Origin: CAYNKA01 sp964397655
GTDB taxonomy: Bacteria > Spirochaetota > Spirochaetia > DTKZ01
NCBI GenBank assembly: GCA_964397655.1
Contig: CAYNKA010000007.1
Location: 62,001-126,000, forward strand
DNA length: 64,000 nucleotides
Reading direction: 5' to 3'
Shown: positions 25,617 to 33,691 of the stretch, in pieces
Layout: each line of letters starts with the position of its first letter
Numbering within the stretch: the stretch's first letter is position 1
Program-made: the position numbers and the translations under genes
Notes under the pieces: model-generated
Database searches by the model: none
What the model saw: the letters and a program-made list of their open reading frames with translations, nothing else
What the model was told of the DNA's origin: nothing

Positions 25617-27140
25617 TCAAGTTCGCCGACAGGCAGAATACTCCTCCAGATCGATCGTCCTCGTCGCCGTGCGCTCGACGAACATCCTGTCGTGGGAGGC
25701 GAAAACGACGCCGCCCGGAAAGTCGAGGAAGGTCCGTTCGAGGGCTTCAAGCGATTCCGGTTCGAGGTGGTTCGTCGGCTCGTCGAGGAGGAAGAGATCG
25801 GGTGCGGCGAAGATCACCCGGGCCAGGGCGGTCTTGGTCCGCTCGCCGACGCTCGTTTCGCGGACCAGGCGGAACACCGAGTCCCCGGTGAGGCCGAAAT
25901 CCGCGAGCACCAGGCGGGCCTTGGTCTGCCTGCCGAGGTCGCGGCCCATGACCGTGTCGAGGAGGCTCGCCTCGGAGTCGAGACTTTCGAGTTCCTGGTC
26001 GAGGAAGGCGGCCCGGACCGAGGGCGGGACGAGGACGCGCCCCTTCGCCGGAACGAGTTCCTCTCCAAGGACCCGGAGGAGAGTCGTTTTCCCCGAACCG
26101 TTTCGTCCCCGGAGGGCGAGCCTCTCCCCGCGGAACAGGTCGAAGGACAGGCCCGAGAATACCGGGCCGTCGTCGTAGCCGGCGGCGAGGTCCTGGACGG
26201 AAAGCACCCGTCGGTTCCCGTCGCCGTCCGTGTCGACTCGGATGCGCCGCCTGAGAAGGTCCTCGGGACGCTTAGCTTCCTCCGAAGCCGCGAGCCTCGC
26301 CGCCCTCGCCTCGAGGGCCATGGCGCCCCTCATGGCGTTTCCGAGCCGGAGCCGGCCCTTTCCCGCGCCCGCGTCCCGCTGACAAAGCCCTCCGTTCTTT
26401 TTCACGGATCGCCGCGGCTTGAATTTTTCCATCCTGAGGGCCGCGCTTTTCTTCTCCCGAGCCGCTTCGGCGAGCCGTCCGATGTCGGCCCTCGTCCTCT
26501 CGTAGGAGGCCATCCGGCTGCGGTGTTCCGATTCCTTGGCCGCTCGATAGGCAGAGTAGCCGCCCGAAAAAACCGTGAGATTTCCCCTTTTCAGCTCCCA
26601 GATCTCGTTCACCGTTTCGTCGAGGAAGCGGCGGTCGTGGCTCGCGACGAGGTAGGGAAGGCGACCGCCCGCGAGGAAGCGGCCGACGGCCTCGCGGCCT
26701 GCTTCGTCCAGGTGGTTCGTGGGCTCGTCGAGGAGAAGAAGATCGGGCTCGTCCGCGAAGAGCCGCGCGAGGGCGAGTTTGGTCCTCTCGCCTCCGCTCG
26801 CGGTTTCCGGCGGCCGGTTCAAGGTTTCGGGATCGAGGCCGAGAGCGGCCGCGTTCCTTCGCAGCCGGCCCTCGAAGCCGCCTCCGGGCGAAGTCCAGCC
26901 GGCGGCCGCGGGCCGCTGGGGAAGGTAACCTGTCGTGAGCCCGCGCGCCCGAACGATCCTGCCGCCCTGGGGCCGGAGGCCGCCGCGGACGAGCTCGATG
27001 AGGGTGGTCTTCCCCGCGCCGTTCTCGCCGACGAGGCCGACGCGGGACCGGGAATGGATCGAGAACGAGAGATCGCTGAGAAGTTCTTCCGGGGATTCCG
27101 GATGGGTGTAGGCGAGCGAAAACGCTTCGACGAGCACCAT
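25617..27140 (-). CDS. ABC-F family ATPase
   Basis: 507 residues, two ABC domains and no membrane part. Domain 1 has GENGAGKTT (about residues 38-46), ASGGERTKLALARL and LLLLDEPTNHLD. A charged linker of about 90 residues follows (KKSAALRMEKFKPRRSVKKNGG). Domain 2 has GRNGSGKTT, SVGERTKTALARV (a degenerate signature) and LFLLDEPTNHLEPE. ABC-F proteins act on the ribosome, either as translation factors or as antibiotic protection proteins; the short size and divergent second signature resemble the resistance-type members, but this cannot be decided here. ATG with GGAG ten bases upstream. The 139 bases before it contain AAAAGGAG followed by a three-codon MKM frame, possibly a leader. Confidence 0.82.
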   Translation of the reverse strand: MVLVEAFSLAYTHPESPEELLSDLSFSIHSRSRVGLVGENGAGKTTLIELVRGGLRPQGGRIVRARGLTTGYLPQRPAAAGWTSPGGGFEGRLRRNAAALGLDPETLNRPPETASGGERTKLALARLFADEPDLLLLDEPTNHLDEAGREAVGRFLAGGRLPYLVASHDRRFLDETVNEIWELKRGNLTVFSGGYSAYRAAKESEHRSRMASYERTRADIGRLAEAAREKKSAALRMEKFKPRRSVKKNGGLCQRDAGAGKGRLRLGNAMRGAMALEARAARLAASEEAKRPEDLLRRRIRVDTDGDGNRRVLSVQDLAAGYDDGPVFSGLSFDLFRGERLALRGRNGSGKTTLLRVLGEELVPAKGRVLVPPSVRAAFLDQELESLDSEASLLDTVMGRDLGRQTKARLVLADFGLTGDSVFRLVRETSVGERTKTALARVIFAAPDLFLLDEPTNHLEPESLEALERTFLDFPGGVVFASHDRMFVERTATRTIDLEEYSACRRT

Positions 27141-27279
27141 AGAAAGTCTCCGACAAGGCAGGGAACACGAGCGCGACCGCCGGGACGCCGGGAAGCGTCA
27201 CGGTTACGGCTCCCGAAAAACCGGATAACCTTTCTATGTCACATCTTCATCGCTGCGCGCGGCTCCTTTTGAAGCGGTA

Positions 27280-27596
27280 TCACCCGCCATGATACACGAA
27301 GCCCGCTGAGTAAGGCAACGGGGCTTTCTCCCGTCCGGGGCCTTCGCCCGCGACGCCGACTGGAGTTCGGAGCCCTCGGGTGATGATCGAAACCGCACCG
27401 GACTTCGAGACCTTCGCGATTTCGCCGCCGCTCCTATTCGTGACGAGGAGGTTTCCCGCCGGGTCGAAGCAGAGTCCCGTCGGCGTCGAGAAATCCGAGG
27501 CGTAGTCCTTCCGTTTCATCGTACCGCCGCCGGAATCCTGGGCCCAGAGCGCGGCCGAGAAAACACGAGGACCGCGGTCCTGAGCGTCGTTTTCAT
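27280..27596 (-). pseudogene. Frameshifted, truncated secreted NHL-repeat protein
   Basis: A start at 27596 (overlapping the CMD gene stop as ATGA, with AAGGAGG upstream) opens MKTTLRTAVLVFS and then runs into nonsense with a stop near 27516. In another frame the sequence continues as FSAALWAQDSGGGTMKRKDYASDF and on through PTGLCFDPAGNLLVTNRSGGEIAKVS. Joined, they make a normal signal peptide ending AQD and one NHL/SMP-30 repeat. One base gain or loss near 27557 explains the break. Even repaired it ends after about 105 residues, far short of a beta-propeller, so the gene is also cut at its 3' end. Confidence 0.7.
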
Positions 27597-27994
27597 CGGG
27601 GGCCCTCCTTGCGGACCGGCGTACCGTCTCGGTCTGCGAAGACTTTCTTCGCGACCTGCACCGCGTTGAGTACCCGGGGAAAGCCCGTGTAGGGTGAAAG
27701 ATGCACGAGAGCTTCGACGATCTCGTTCTGCGTGAGCCCGACGTTGAGCGCGGCTCCGATGTGGACCGCGAGCTGGGGCTCGCATCCTCCCTGCGTGGCG
27801 AGGCTCGCCACCGTGACGAGCTGGCGCTGCCTGAGGTCCAGACCCGGCCGTGAATACACGTCGCCGAAGGCGAATTCCACGACGTACCTCCCGAGATCGG
27901 GCGCGATGTCCCGCAGAGACCGCAGGACCGCCTGCCCGGCAGCGCCGTCCACCTCCTCGAGTTTCTTCAATCCTCGTTCGAACCTATCTTCCAT
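27593..27994 (-). CDS. Carboxymuconolactone decarboxylase family protein
   Basis: 133 residues with the AhpD/CMD helical core. RQRQLVTVASLATQGGCEPQLAVHIGAALNVGLTQNEIVEALVHLSPYTGFPRVLNAV spans about 55-112 and matches the gamma-carboxymuconolactone decarboxylase-like family. Only one cysteine (GGCEPQ) is in the active region instead of the CxxC of AhpD, so a peroxidase-reductase role is unlikely. ATG at 27994 with GAGG eight bases upstream; a GTG three codons earlier is the alternative. Divergent from a MerR regulator. Confidence 0.82.
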   Translation of the reverse strand: MEDRFERGLKKLEEVDGAAGQAVLRSLRDIAPDLGRYVVEFAFGDVYSRPGLDLRQRQLVTVASLATQGGCEPQLAVHIGAALNVGLTQNEIVEALVHLSPYTGFPRVLNAVQVAKKVFADRDGTPVRKEGPR

Positions 27995-28020
27995 TGTTCG
28001 CACCTCATCAGTGTATGAAA

Positions 28021-28057
28021 TATAACTAATATGTTATAATATATGACATAAGTGTCA
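28021..28057. promoter_or_regulatory. Palindromes in the CMD-merR divergent region
   Basis: Two dyads: TATAAC-N6-GTTATA (28021-28038) and TGACA-TAAG-TGTCA (28044-28057). The second contains TTGACA on the minus strand, a likely -35 for the CMD gene. Both are candidate MerR-regulator sites. Confidence 0.45.
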
Positions 28058-28072
28058 AGATAAATCTAATTC

Positions 28073-28101
28073 TTGATAATTTCCCCTGCCTTGACTATAG
28101 T
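28073..28101 (+). promoter_or_regulatory. Leaderless-type promoter
   Basis: TTGATA, 17 bases, TATAGT, then nine bases to the merR-type ATG at 28111; no ribosome binding site. Confidence 0.7.
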
Positions 28102-28110
28102 GGATCGGTC

Positions 28111-28581
28111 ATGGCGAAAGAGAAGCTGAAATTATCGACGATTCTCGACTCCCCCATCCTCTCCCGCATCGTCGTGGGAATAGGGGAGGCCTCGGAAATC
28201 ACCGGCGTTTCCGCGCGACAGATCCGCTACTGGGAGTCGAAGGGCATCATTTCCTCCTCAGGGCCGGGCGGCGGCGCGAACAGGAAGTACGACTACCCGA
28301 CGATCGAGAAGATCGTCCTCATCAAGGACTTCCTGGACCAGGGCTTCACCCTGGAGGCGGCCGCGCGGAGGCTGGAAGAGCGGATTCAGAGGCTCAACGG
28401 AGCCATCGAGAAACTGACCGGAGGAACGTCAGCGGGCGGATCGGCCCTGCCCGTCAGGAAGGACGGCCGAGACTATGTTTATCTCGGTAATGCCTCGCTC
28501 AAAGGAACGAAGAAGAAATTCGCGATCTTCTCTCCCCTCGGGGAAGACGGAAGCGAGCTGCTCGCGGAGAAGATCGAATAG
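28111..28581 (+). CDS. MerR-family transcriptional regulator
   Basis: 156 residues. The MerR helix-turn-helix with wing starts at about residue 22 (VGIGEASEITGVSARQIRYWESKGIISSSGPGGGANRKYDYPTIEKI) after a 20-residue N-terminal arm. A short helical region follows (LDQGFTLEAAARRLEERIQRLNGAIEKL). The last 45 residues (KDGRDYVYLGNASLKGTKKKFAIFSPLGEDG) form a small beta domain rather than the usual cysteine or drug-binding region, so the signal is unknown. Divergent from the CMD gene, which it probably controls. Confidence 0.88.
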   Translation: MAKEKLKLSTILDSPILSRIVVGIGEASEITGVSARQIRYWESKGIISSSGPGGGANRKYDYPTIEKIVLIKDFLDQGFTLEAAARRLEERIQRLNGAIEKLTGGTSAGGSALPVRKDGRDYVYLGNASLKGTKKKFAIFSPLGEDGSELLAEKIE

Positions 28582-28626
28582 AAAGCGCGATCGATGTTTT
28601 TGGTAAAGACGAAGATGCGATCGGCT

Positions 28627-29064
28627 TCATCGATGCTTTTTCAGCGGGTTCGTCCAGCGCAAACCGGGAAAGCGGGAAAAGTCGGAATCGTTCGAGTGAA
28701 GTTCCGCCTGGTACTCGATCGCGAGAGCCGCGAGGACGGCATCGGTGGTCAGATTTCCCGCGACGCCGACAGAATCCAGGAGGGAAGACAGTATTCCTAT
28801 ATGACGCTTACCGGGAAGTATCATCTCGACACAGCGCCTTTTCATCCATGAGCCGACGTCCTCGAGCGCTTCCTGCGGAGTGAGAGGATTCGCCATTATA
28901 CGCTCGCTCGTCATGATTCGAAGGTATCCGTATACGACGTTCCAGGAGAGCCCGACCTCCTCAGTGCCGGAAAGCAGGTTTTCCCACCATCCCTTGGCGG
29001 CTGCGTGAAACGGCGCGTCCGCGCTGTAGGCATAGACGAGCAGGTTGATATCGGGAACGATCAA
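28627..29064 (-). CDS. vapC: VapC-type PIN-domain toxin
   Basis: 145-residue PIN-domain ribonuclease. It starts IVPDINLLVYAYSADAPFH with the first catalytic aspartate at residue 5; later acidic residues in TTDAVLAALA and SNDSDFSRF complete the site. The TTG start overlaps the vapB stop as TTGA, and AAGGAG lies nine bases before it. Toxin of a VapBC pair, expected to cut specific RNAs. Confidence 0.85.
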   Translation of the reverse strand: MIVPDINLLVYAYSADAPFHAAAKGWWENLLSGTEEVGLSWNVVYGYLRIMTSERIMANPLTPQEALEDVGSWMKRRCVEMILPGKRHIGILSSLLDSVGVAGNLTTDAVLAALAIEYQAELHSNDSDFSRFPGLRWTNPLKKHR

Positions 29065-29324
29065 GAATAGGATCTCCTTTTTTCAGCGACCGCGTCCTTC
29101 GTTTCGAGATCGTCATAGAGCTGGTTGAGCTTGACGGGATCGACGCCGCGCCTGAAGCCGCATCGATGCGTCTTTACGCGAAACGGCGTGGCTTCGGTGA
29201 CGACGGCGGATAGGCCGGCTTTAAGGGTCTCGTTCACGATTTCCTTAAAACTTTTCTTTTCGCGGGAGGCGAGTTCCTTGAGTTTCCTTGCGATATCGGA
29301 ATCGAGAGTCAGCGTAGTCCTCAT
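29061..29324 (-). CDS. vapB: VapB-type antitoxin
   Basis: 87 residues. The N-terminal ribbon-helix-helix (MRTTLTLDSDIARKLKELASRE...FKEIVNETLKAGL) binds DNA; the C-terminal half, rich in charged residues, would wrap VapC. Translationally coupled to vapC. The start has no ribosome binding site and lies six bases after the -10, so the mRNA is probably leaderless. Confidence 0.85.
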   Translation of the reverse strand: MRTTLTLDSDIARKLKELASREKKSFKEIVNETLKAGLSAVVTEATPFRVKTHRCGFRRGVDPVKLNQLYDDLETKDAVAEKRRSYS

Positions 29325-29328
29325 GGAA

Positions 29329-29359
29329 GCATCATGATGCGTGATTGGGCTGCTGTCAA
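29329..29359 (-). promoter_or_regulatory. vapBC promoter with overlapping palindrome
   Basis: On the minus strand TTGACA, 17 bases, CATGAT, six bases, ATG. The perfect 12-bp palindrome GCATCATGATGC (29329-29340) covers the -10, the place for autorepression by the VapBC complex. The remaining bases up to 29482 hold nothing recognisable. Confidence 0.75.
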
Positions 29360-29482
29360 GATGCTGACTGCTGACGAGAGTACCGATTTCCGATGAAGCA
29401 TGGCGTTTTACCCCGCGGCGGATATGCTCGAAAAGCAGGTCCGGTAACTACCGCGGTTCGATGGGCGGCTCGGCGGGGGTCC

Positions 29483-30286
29483 TCACTCCCCCTCGAGCAT
29501 GCTCATCCCGTGATTCTTGTAGAGGTCGAGGTTATCGACGCGCTTTCTCACCTCCTCGACGACGGCGTCGGCGGCCTCTTCCAGGGTGCTGCGGCCGAAT
29601 TCCGCAGTGGCGTCCCGGGGATGCATCTTCACGTGGACGCCGACGAGCTTCTCGCCCTCGGGCGGGAGCGCGGAGAGGTCCACGGTCTCCGGGGCGAGGG
29701 CGAGCATGTGGGAGGTCTCCCAGCCCGCAGCGTGGTCGCCGGCGACAGAGTATTTCTTGCGGAGGAAGAGAAAGTCCACGCAGGCCCAGGCGAGCATGCC
29801 GTGGTAGCGGCTGTAGCGCCGCTTGTTGAAGAGAGTCGCGGCCGCACGGGCGTGGTCGATGAGCGGGTAATGCCCCGCAACGAGGACGCAGAGCTTGAAG
29901 CCGAGGCTCTCCACCTCCGCGAGCACGTGGAGGAGGAGCTTCTGGTAGTTGAGCACCTGGTCGGTGGAGGAGAAGGGCATCCTCTCCGGGAGGAAGTTCT
30001 CGGGGGGGAGGTCCATGAGCCGGGCGATCTCCGCCTTGTCCGCGTCTCCCGATTCCATGAGAGACTCGTTCCTGCTCTCGCCGTACCAGAGCGAGGGGAA
30101 CACGAGGCCGCCCGCCTTGCGCGCGCAGAGCTCGGCGAGCCCCTCGGCCTGGATGGTGTCCGTCCCCGTCGGGAGGTGGAGTCCGTGCCATTCGATCGTG
30201 CCGATAGGGACATAGGCCACGGGGAAGGCCTCACGCCTCTCCACTATCTCGCGGGGTCGGAGGTAGGCGTAGCGTATTTCTTCCAT
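29483..30286 (-). CDS. Creatininase-family amidohydrolase
   Basis: 267 residues of the creatininase/MftE fold. The N-terminal PIGTIEWHGLHLPTGTDT (about residues 25-42) has the metal-binding Glu-His and the conserved HLPxGTD. VAGHYPLIDHA and GDHAAGWETSHML carry further ligands. These enzymes hydrolyse cyclic amides or process peptides with two metal ions; the substrate here is unknown. ATG with AAGGA upstream, four bases after the DinB-like gene. Confidence 0.85.
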   Translation of the reverse strand: MEEIRYAYLRPREIVERREAFPVAYVPIGTIEWHGLHLPTGTDTIQAEGLAELCARKAGGLVFPSLWYGESRNESLMESGDADKAEIARLMDLPPENFLPERMPFSSTDQVLNYQKLLLHVLAEVESLGFKLCVLVAGHYPLIDHARAAATLFNKRRYSRYHGMLAWACVDFLFLRKKYSVAGDHAAGWETSHMLALAPETVDLSALPPEGEKLVGVHVKMHPRDATAEFGRSTLEEAADAVVEEVRKRVDNLDLYKNHGMSMLEGE

Positions 30287-30290
30287 GGCG

Positions 30291-30869
30291 TCATTTCCTT
30301 TTGGCCTTGACGGCCTTCTTCGGCTTCGGTGAAGTCTTCTTCTTCGGCGCCGTTTTGGGCTTGGACTTCTTGCCTGCGGATTCGAGCCGGAGGAGCTGCC
30401 ACAGGACACCGAGGTGCCAGGCCCCGTGGGCGACGAGGGAGAGGGTCCCGGTGAGGACCGCGGGCACGTCGAGGGGAACGCCTTTTTTGATGAACCCTTC
30501 GAGGCTCTCGTATTCCGCCTTCAGGGCGGCTTTGAGGGCCGTCCACTCGTCGGCCGTCACCTTCTGCACCGCCCAGCTTCCCTTCCAGTCGGCGTTCGCG
30601 TGGGCGTTCTCCCCGCGGTAGGCCCGGACCGCGAGTTCCAGGGCATAACGGACGTGGTTGACATGGGCCGCGATGGTGTCGGCGTCCATTCCCGCGGGTT
30701 TTCTCGAAGCCTGGGCCGCCGAAACCTTCTCGAGAGCCCCCAGCATGCCCGAGTCGGGGGTGCCGTCCGTGAACCAGGTCCCCTTGCCCTCCTCGGGCGG
30801 CCCGACGTAGGCCTCGCGGAGCAGGGTGAGGATGGCGAGATTGAGCTTTTCCCTTGTCAAATCGTCCAT
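30291..30869 (-). CDS. DinB-like four-helix protein with basic tail
   Basis: 192 residues. Residues 1-158 have the DinB/YfiT four-helix pattern with candidate metal histidines in HVNHVRYALE and AHGAWHLGVLWQLL. The last 30 residues are almost only Lys, Pro, Ser and Thr (KKSKPKTAPKKKTSPKPKK), a histone-like basic tail. DinB proteins are often thiol transferases or metal hydrolases. ATG preceded by GGAGG; the next gene follows by four bases. Confidence 0.78.
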   Translation of the reverse strand: MDDLTREKLNLAILTLLREAYVGPPEEGKGTWFTDGTPDSGMLGALEKVSAAQASRKPAGMDADTIAAHVNHVRYALELAVRAYRGENAHANADWKGSWAVQKVTADEWTALKAALKAEYESLEGFIKKGVPLDVPAVLTGTLSLVAHGAWHLGVLWQLLRLESAGKKSKPKTAPKKKTSPKPKKAVKAKRK

Positions 30870-30928
30870 GGCGCAACCTCCGTCCCTCCATCATAACGGA
30901 TGGAGGGCGCTGAGGCAAATTCCGGGCT

Positions 30929-31399
30929 TCAGAGACTGACTTTGATCGTCCCGTAGTCCAATGTGTTCTTGTTGAGGCCGAGGAAATTCTTCGCCTTGAC
31001 GGATTTCTGCTTTTTGATGCACTTGGGACTGTCGAAGGCTATATTGCCGCAGACATCCGCGTCGACCGTGATCTCCTTCGTCGTCTTGGCGACCTTGAGG
31101 CTGACGTTGAAATCGCCTGTGAAGCCCGAAGCCCGGAACACCTTCACGAGGTCCGTCTTGGGTTTTATCTCCTTCTCCCCGATCTTCTTCCCCTTGTCGT
31201 CGAAGAACGACAGCAGGATGCTCAATTCCTGTTTGTTTCCGTCGAGGTTCATGTTGAATATCTGCTTCGTGAGGTCCTTTCCGACCTCCACCTTCACCTT
31301 GCCTTTGACGTTTACTTGGCGGTCCTGACCGTAGACGGGGGATAGGACCAATGCGAACAGCAGCGGCGCGCAGACGGATAGGACGATCCGGAGTTTCAT
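30929..31399 (-). CDS. Secreted hypothetical protein
   Basis: 156 residues: signal peptide (about 1-25, ending VYGQD), then a beta-rich basic protein with about 20 percent lysine and one cysteine pair (DVCGNIAFDSPKCIKKQK). No family recognised. AAGGAG lies before the ATG at 31399; longer in-frame starts have none. Single gene, divergent from the patatin-like gene. Confidence 0.65.
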   Translation of the reverse strand: MKLRIVLSVCAPLLFALVLSPVYGQDRQVNVKGKVKVEVGKDLTKQIFNMNLDGNKQELSILLSFFDDKGKKIGEKEIKPKTDLVKVFRASGFTGDFNVSLKVAKTTKEITVDADVCGNIAFDSPKCIKKQKSVKAKNFLGLNKNTLDYGTIKVSL

Positions 31400-31544
31400 G
31401 TTCGGCTCTCCTTTTTCTTCTAGAATGCATTCTCTGCCGACTCCGAGGCAAGGTTCGTTTTTCTTTCCCGCTGGCAGTCTTCCGTCTCTTCGGCTATCAT
31501 GTCCGTACCGCCGGCACGGGTGGCGGGATATGGGGAGGTCATCC

Positions 31545-32429
31545 ATGAAAACCGCGATCGCCTGCGCTTCGGGTTCCCTGCGCGGGGTCTTCGTCCACGG
31601 GGTCCTCGCGGAGTTCGAGGAGCGGGGCTTCAGGGCCGACGCCTACGCCTGCGCATCCTCTTCCTCGATCCCAGCCGCCCTTGCCGCCGCGGGAAGGGTC
31701 GGCCTCCTGGGCGGCGCCGCCTACTGGAGGCACGCGACGGACGCCCTTGCCGTCCGGAAGATCGGCGTGAGCCGGATGATCCTCGAATCGATAGAGGCCT
31801 ACGGGGCAAGGATCGAGGAGACGCTCTTCGGCGGCGGGGCCGCCTTCCCGGAAGGACGGGCCGCGCGTTTCCTCGTGGCCGCGAGCGAGGTCGCGACCCC
31901 GGAAGCGGCCGCGGAGACCCAGGGCGAGGGGGCCCGGCGGCTCGGCAAGAGGCTTCTCATCGAGGCGGCTCGGAAGAACCGGGGCTGGACCGAAGCGAAC
32001 CTCGTGAAGCGGCTCTTCGACACGGAGGCGGAGGACCCCGCGCTCCGCCTGGACCGGGCGAACCTCCGGGAGGTCCTCTACGCGACCACGAGGATGCTGC
32101 ACGCCTGGGAGATTCCCGCCTGGGTCGCCGGCAAGCCCTTCGTCGACGCCTCCTACACCTGTTCCTGCCCGGCCGTCGAGCTCACGGAAGCCGGGTACGG
32201 CCTCGTCGTCGCGGTGAGCCCGGAACCCGGACCGCTCGCGCGGAGCCTCTTCGGCGGGACGGCGCCGGAATCCGATGCGCGGATCGTCGTCGTGCGTCCG
32301 GACCGGAGCCTCGAGGACTTCGGCGTCGACTTCCTCTCCGCCTCGGCGGAAGGCTTCGAGGCCGCCTTCTCCCACGGCCGGGAACGGGCCGCGAAATTCC
32401 TTGCCTCCGTTGAATTTCATCATATTTGA
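31545..32429 (+). CDS. Patatin-like phospholipase with altered active-site motifs
   Basis: 294 residues. The oxyanion loop is ASGSLRGVFVHGVL (about residues 8-21), matching the patatin GGGxxG motif. The nucleophile elbow, normally GxSxG, reads ACASSSSIPAAL (about 41-52): the serine is kept but both glycines are replaced. The DGG motif reads FVDASYTCSCP, keeping the aspartate only. The protein may still be a lipid acyl hydrolase, or may bind lipid without cleaving it. ATG with GGGGAGG upstream. Confidence 0.72.
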   Translation: MKTAIACASGSLRGVFVHGVLAEFEERGFRADAYACASSSSIPAALAAAGRVGLLGGAAYWRHATDALAVRKIGVSRMILESIEAYGARIEETLFGGGAAFPEGRAARFLVAASEVATPEAAAETQGEGARRLGKRLLIEAARKNRGWTEANLVKRLFDTEAEDPALRLDRANLREVLYATTRMLHAWEIPAWVAGKPFVDASYTCSCPAVELTEAGYGLVVAVSPEPGPLARSLFGGTAPESDARIVVVRPDRSLEDFGVDFLSASAEGFEAAFSHGRERAAKFLASVEFHHI

Positions 32430-32472
32430 CTGAAACGATAATGATTAGTAGCTTTTCCGGAGGGAGGCTTCC

Positions 32473-33681
32473 ATGGAAAGGCATAACCCCGGTTTCCGCC
32501 GGTCGCGGCGGAGATCCTATATTTTTTATTGGGTATTCAGGCTGTCGACCCTCGCACCGAGGATTTTTCCTCTCGTTGCGGCCCTGGCCTTCACCCTTTC
32601 CTACGCGGCCGCGTCGGAGGTCGTCGTCCCTCGCGTACGTTCCGGTGCGGCCGACTTCCGCCTCGTCAAGGCGGCCGGAGGTCTCGAGAATCCCTGGGGC
32701 CTGGCTTTTCTTCCCGACGGACGCATGCTCGTGACCGAAAGGCCGGGAAGGCTTCTCCTTCTCGGCGCCTCGGACGCCAGGACCGTGGTCGCCGGTCTTC
32801 CCCGCGTCGATGCACGTGGCCAGGGCGGCCTTCTCGATGTCGCCGTGGACCCCGCCTTCGGGGAAAACCGTTACGTCTACCTCACCTACGCGGCGCCCGG
32901 TCCGAACGGGACCTCGGGTACCGCCCTGGCCCGGGCCCGGCTCGAGGAAAACAGGCTCGCCGGGTTCGAAGTCCTCTTCGAGACGCCGCGGAAGACCTCC
33001 TCGTCGATCCACTACGGCTCGCGCATCGTCTTCGGCCGGGACGGTTCGCTCTACGTCTCCCTCGGCGAGCGGGGAGACCGGGACCGCGCCCGGGATTTGG
33101 GCGACCACCGGGGCAAGGTGCTCAGGCTGAAGGCCGACGGTTCGGTGCCTCCCGACAATCCCTTCGCGGCAAGGCAGGGCGCCTTACGCGAAATCTTCAC
33201 CTACGGCCACAGGAACGTTCAAGGGATGGCGGTCCATCCCGAGACCGGTGCGATATGGGCCCACGAGCACGGCCCCCGGGGCGGTGACGAGATCAACGTA
33301 CTGAAGGCGGGGGCCGACTACGGCTGGCCTCTCGTCACCTACGGGAAGGAGTACGTCGGAGGCTCCATAGGCGAGGGGGTGAGCAAACCCGGCGTCGAGG
33401 AGCCCCTCCTTCAGTGGACGCCCTCCATCGCTCCCTCGGGTATGGCCTTTTACGACGGCGACCGCTTCCCCGGCTGGAAGGGTAACCTCTTCGTCGGGGC
33501 CCTCGCGGGCGAGCATCTCAGGCGGGTCGTGCTTCGCGGCGATCGTGTCGTTTCTGAGGAGGTGCTGCTGAAAGGGAGGATAGGCCGAGTCCGCGACGTC
33601 CGGCAGGGGCCGGACGGCCTCCTCTACCTCCTCACGGACGAGAGGAACGGCGCCCTCTACCGGCTCGAACCGGCGGATTGA
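32473..33681 (+). CDS. PQQ-dependent aldose/sorbosone dehydrogenase-like protein
   Basis: 402 residues. A long basic N-terminus and a hydrophobic segment (about 31-47, LAPRIFPLVAALAFTLSYAAAS) export it. The rest is a six-bladed propeller of the soluble glucose dehydrogenase/YliI family: ENPWGLAFLPDGRMLVTERPGRL, GQGGLLDVAVDP, SSSIHYGSRIVFGRDGSLYVSLGERGDRD, YGHRNVQGMAVHP and WAHEHGPRGGDEIN are its canonical blocks. It would oxidise sugars or aldehydes in the periplasm if PQQ is available; no PQQ genes are in view. ATG preceded by GGAGGGAGG. Confidence 0.85.
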   Translation: MERHNPGFRRSRRRSYIFYWVFRLSTLAPRIFPLVAALAFTLSYAAASEVVVPRVRSGAADFRLVKAAGGLENPWGLAFLPDGRMLVTERPGRLLLLGASDARTVVAGLPRVDARGQGGLLDVAVDPAFGENRYVYLTYAAPGPNGTSGTALARARLEENRLAGFEVLFETPRKTSSSIHYGSRIVFGRDGSLYVSLGERGDRDRARDLGDHRGKVLRLKADGSVPPDNPFAARQGALREIFTYGHRNVQGMAVHPETGAIWAHEHGPRGGDEINVLKAGADYGWPLVTYGKEYVGGSIGEGVSKPGVEEPLLQWTPSIAPSGMAFYDGDRFPGWKGNLFVGALAGEHLRRVVLRGDRVVSEEVLLKGRIGRVRDVRQGPDGLLYLLTDERNGALYRLEPAD

Positions 33682-33691
33682 GGGCCGGATC

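Noticed and set aside
29341..30310. Plus-strand frame of about 300 codons opposite the creatininase-family gene.
   Set aside because: Antisense shadow; the minus-strand gene has full metal-binding motifs.
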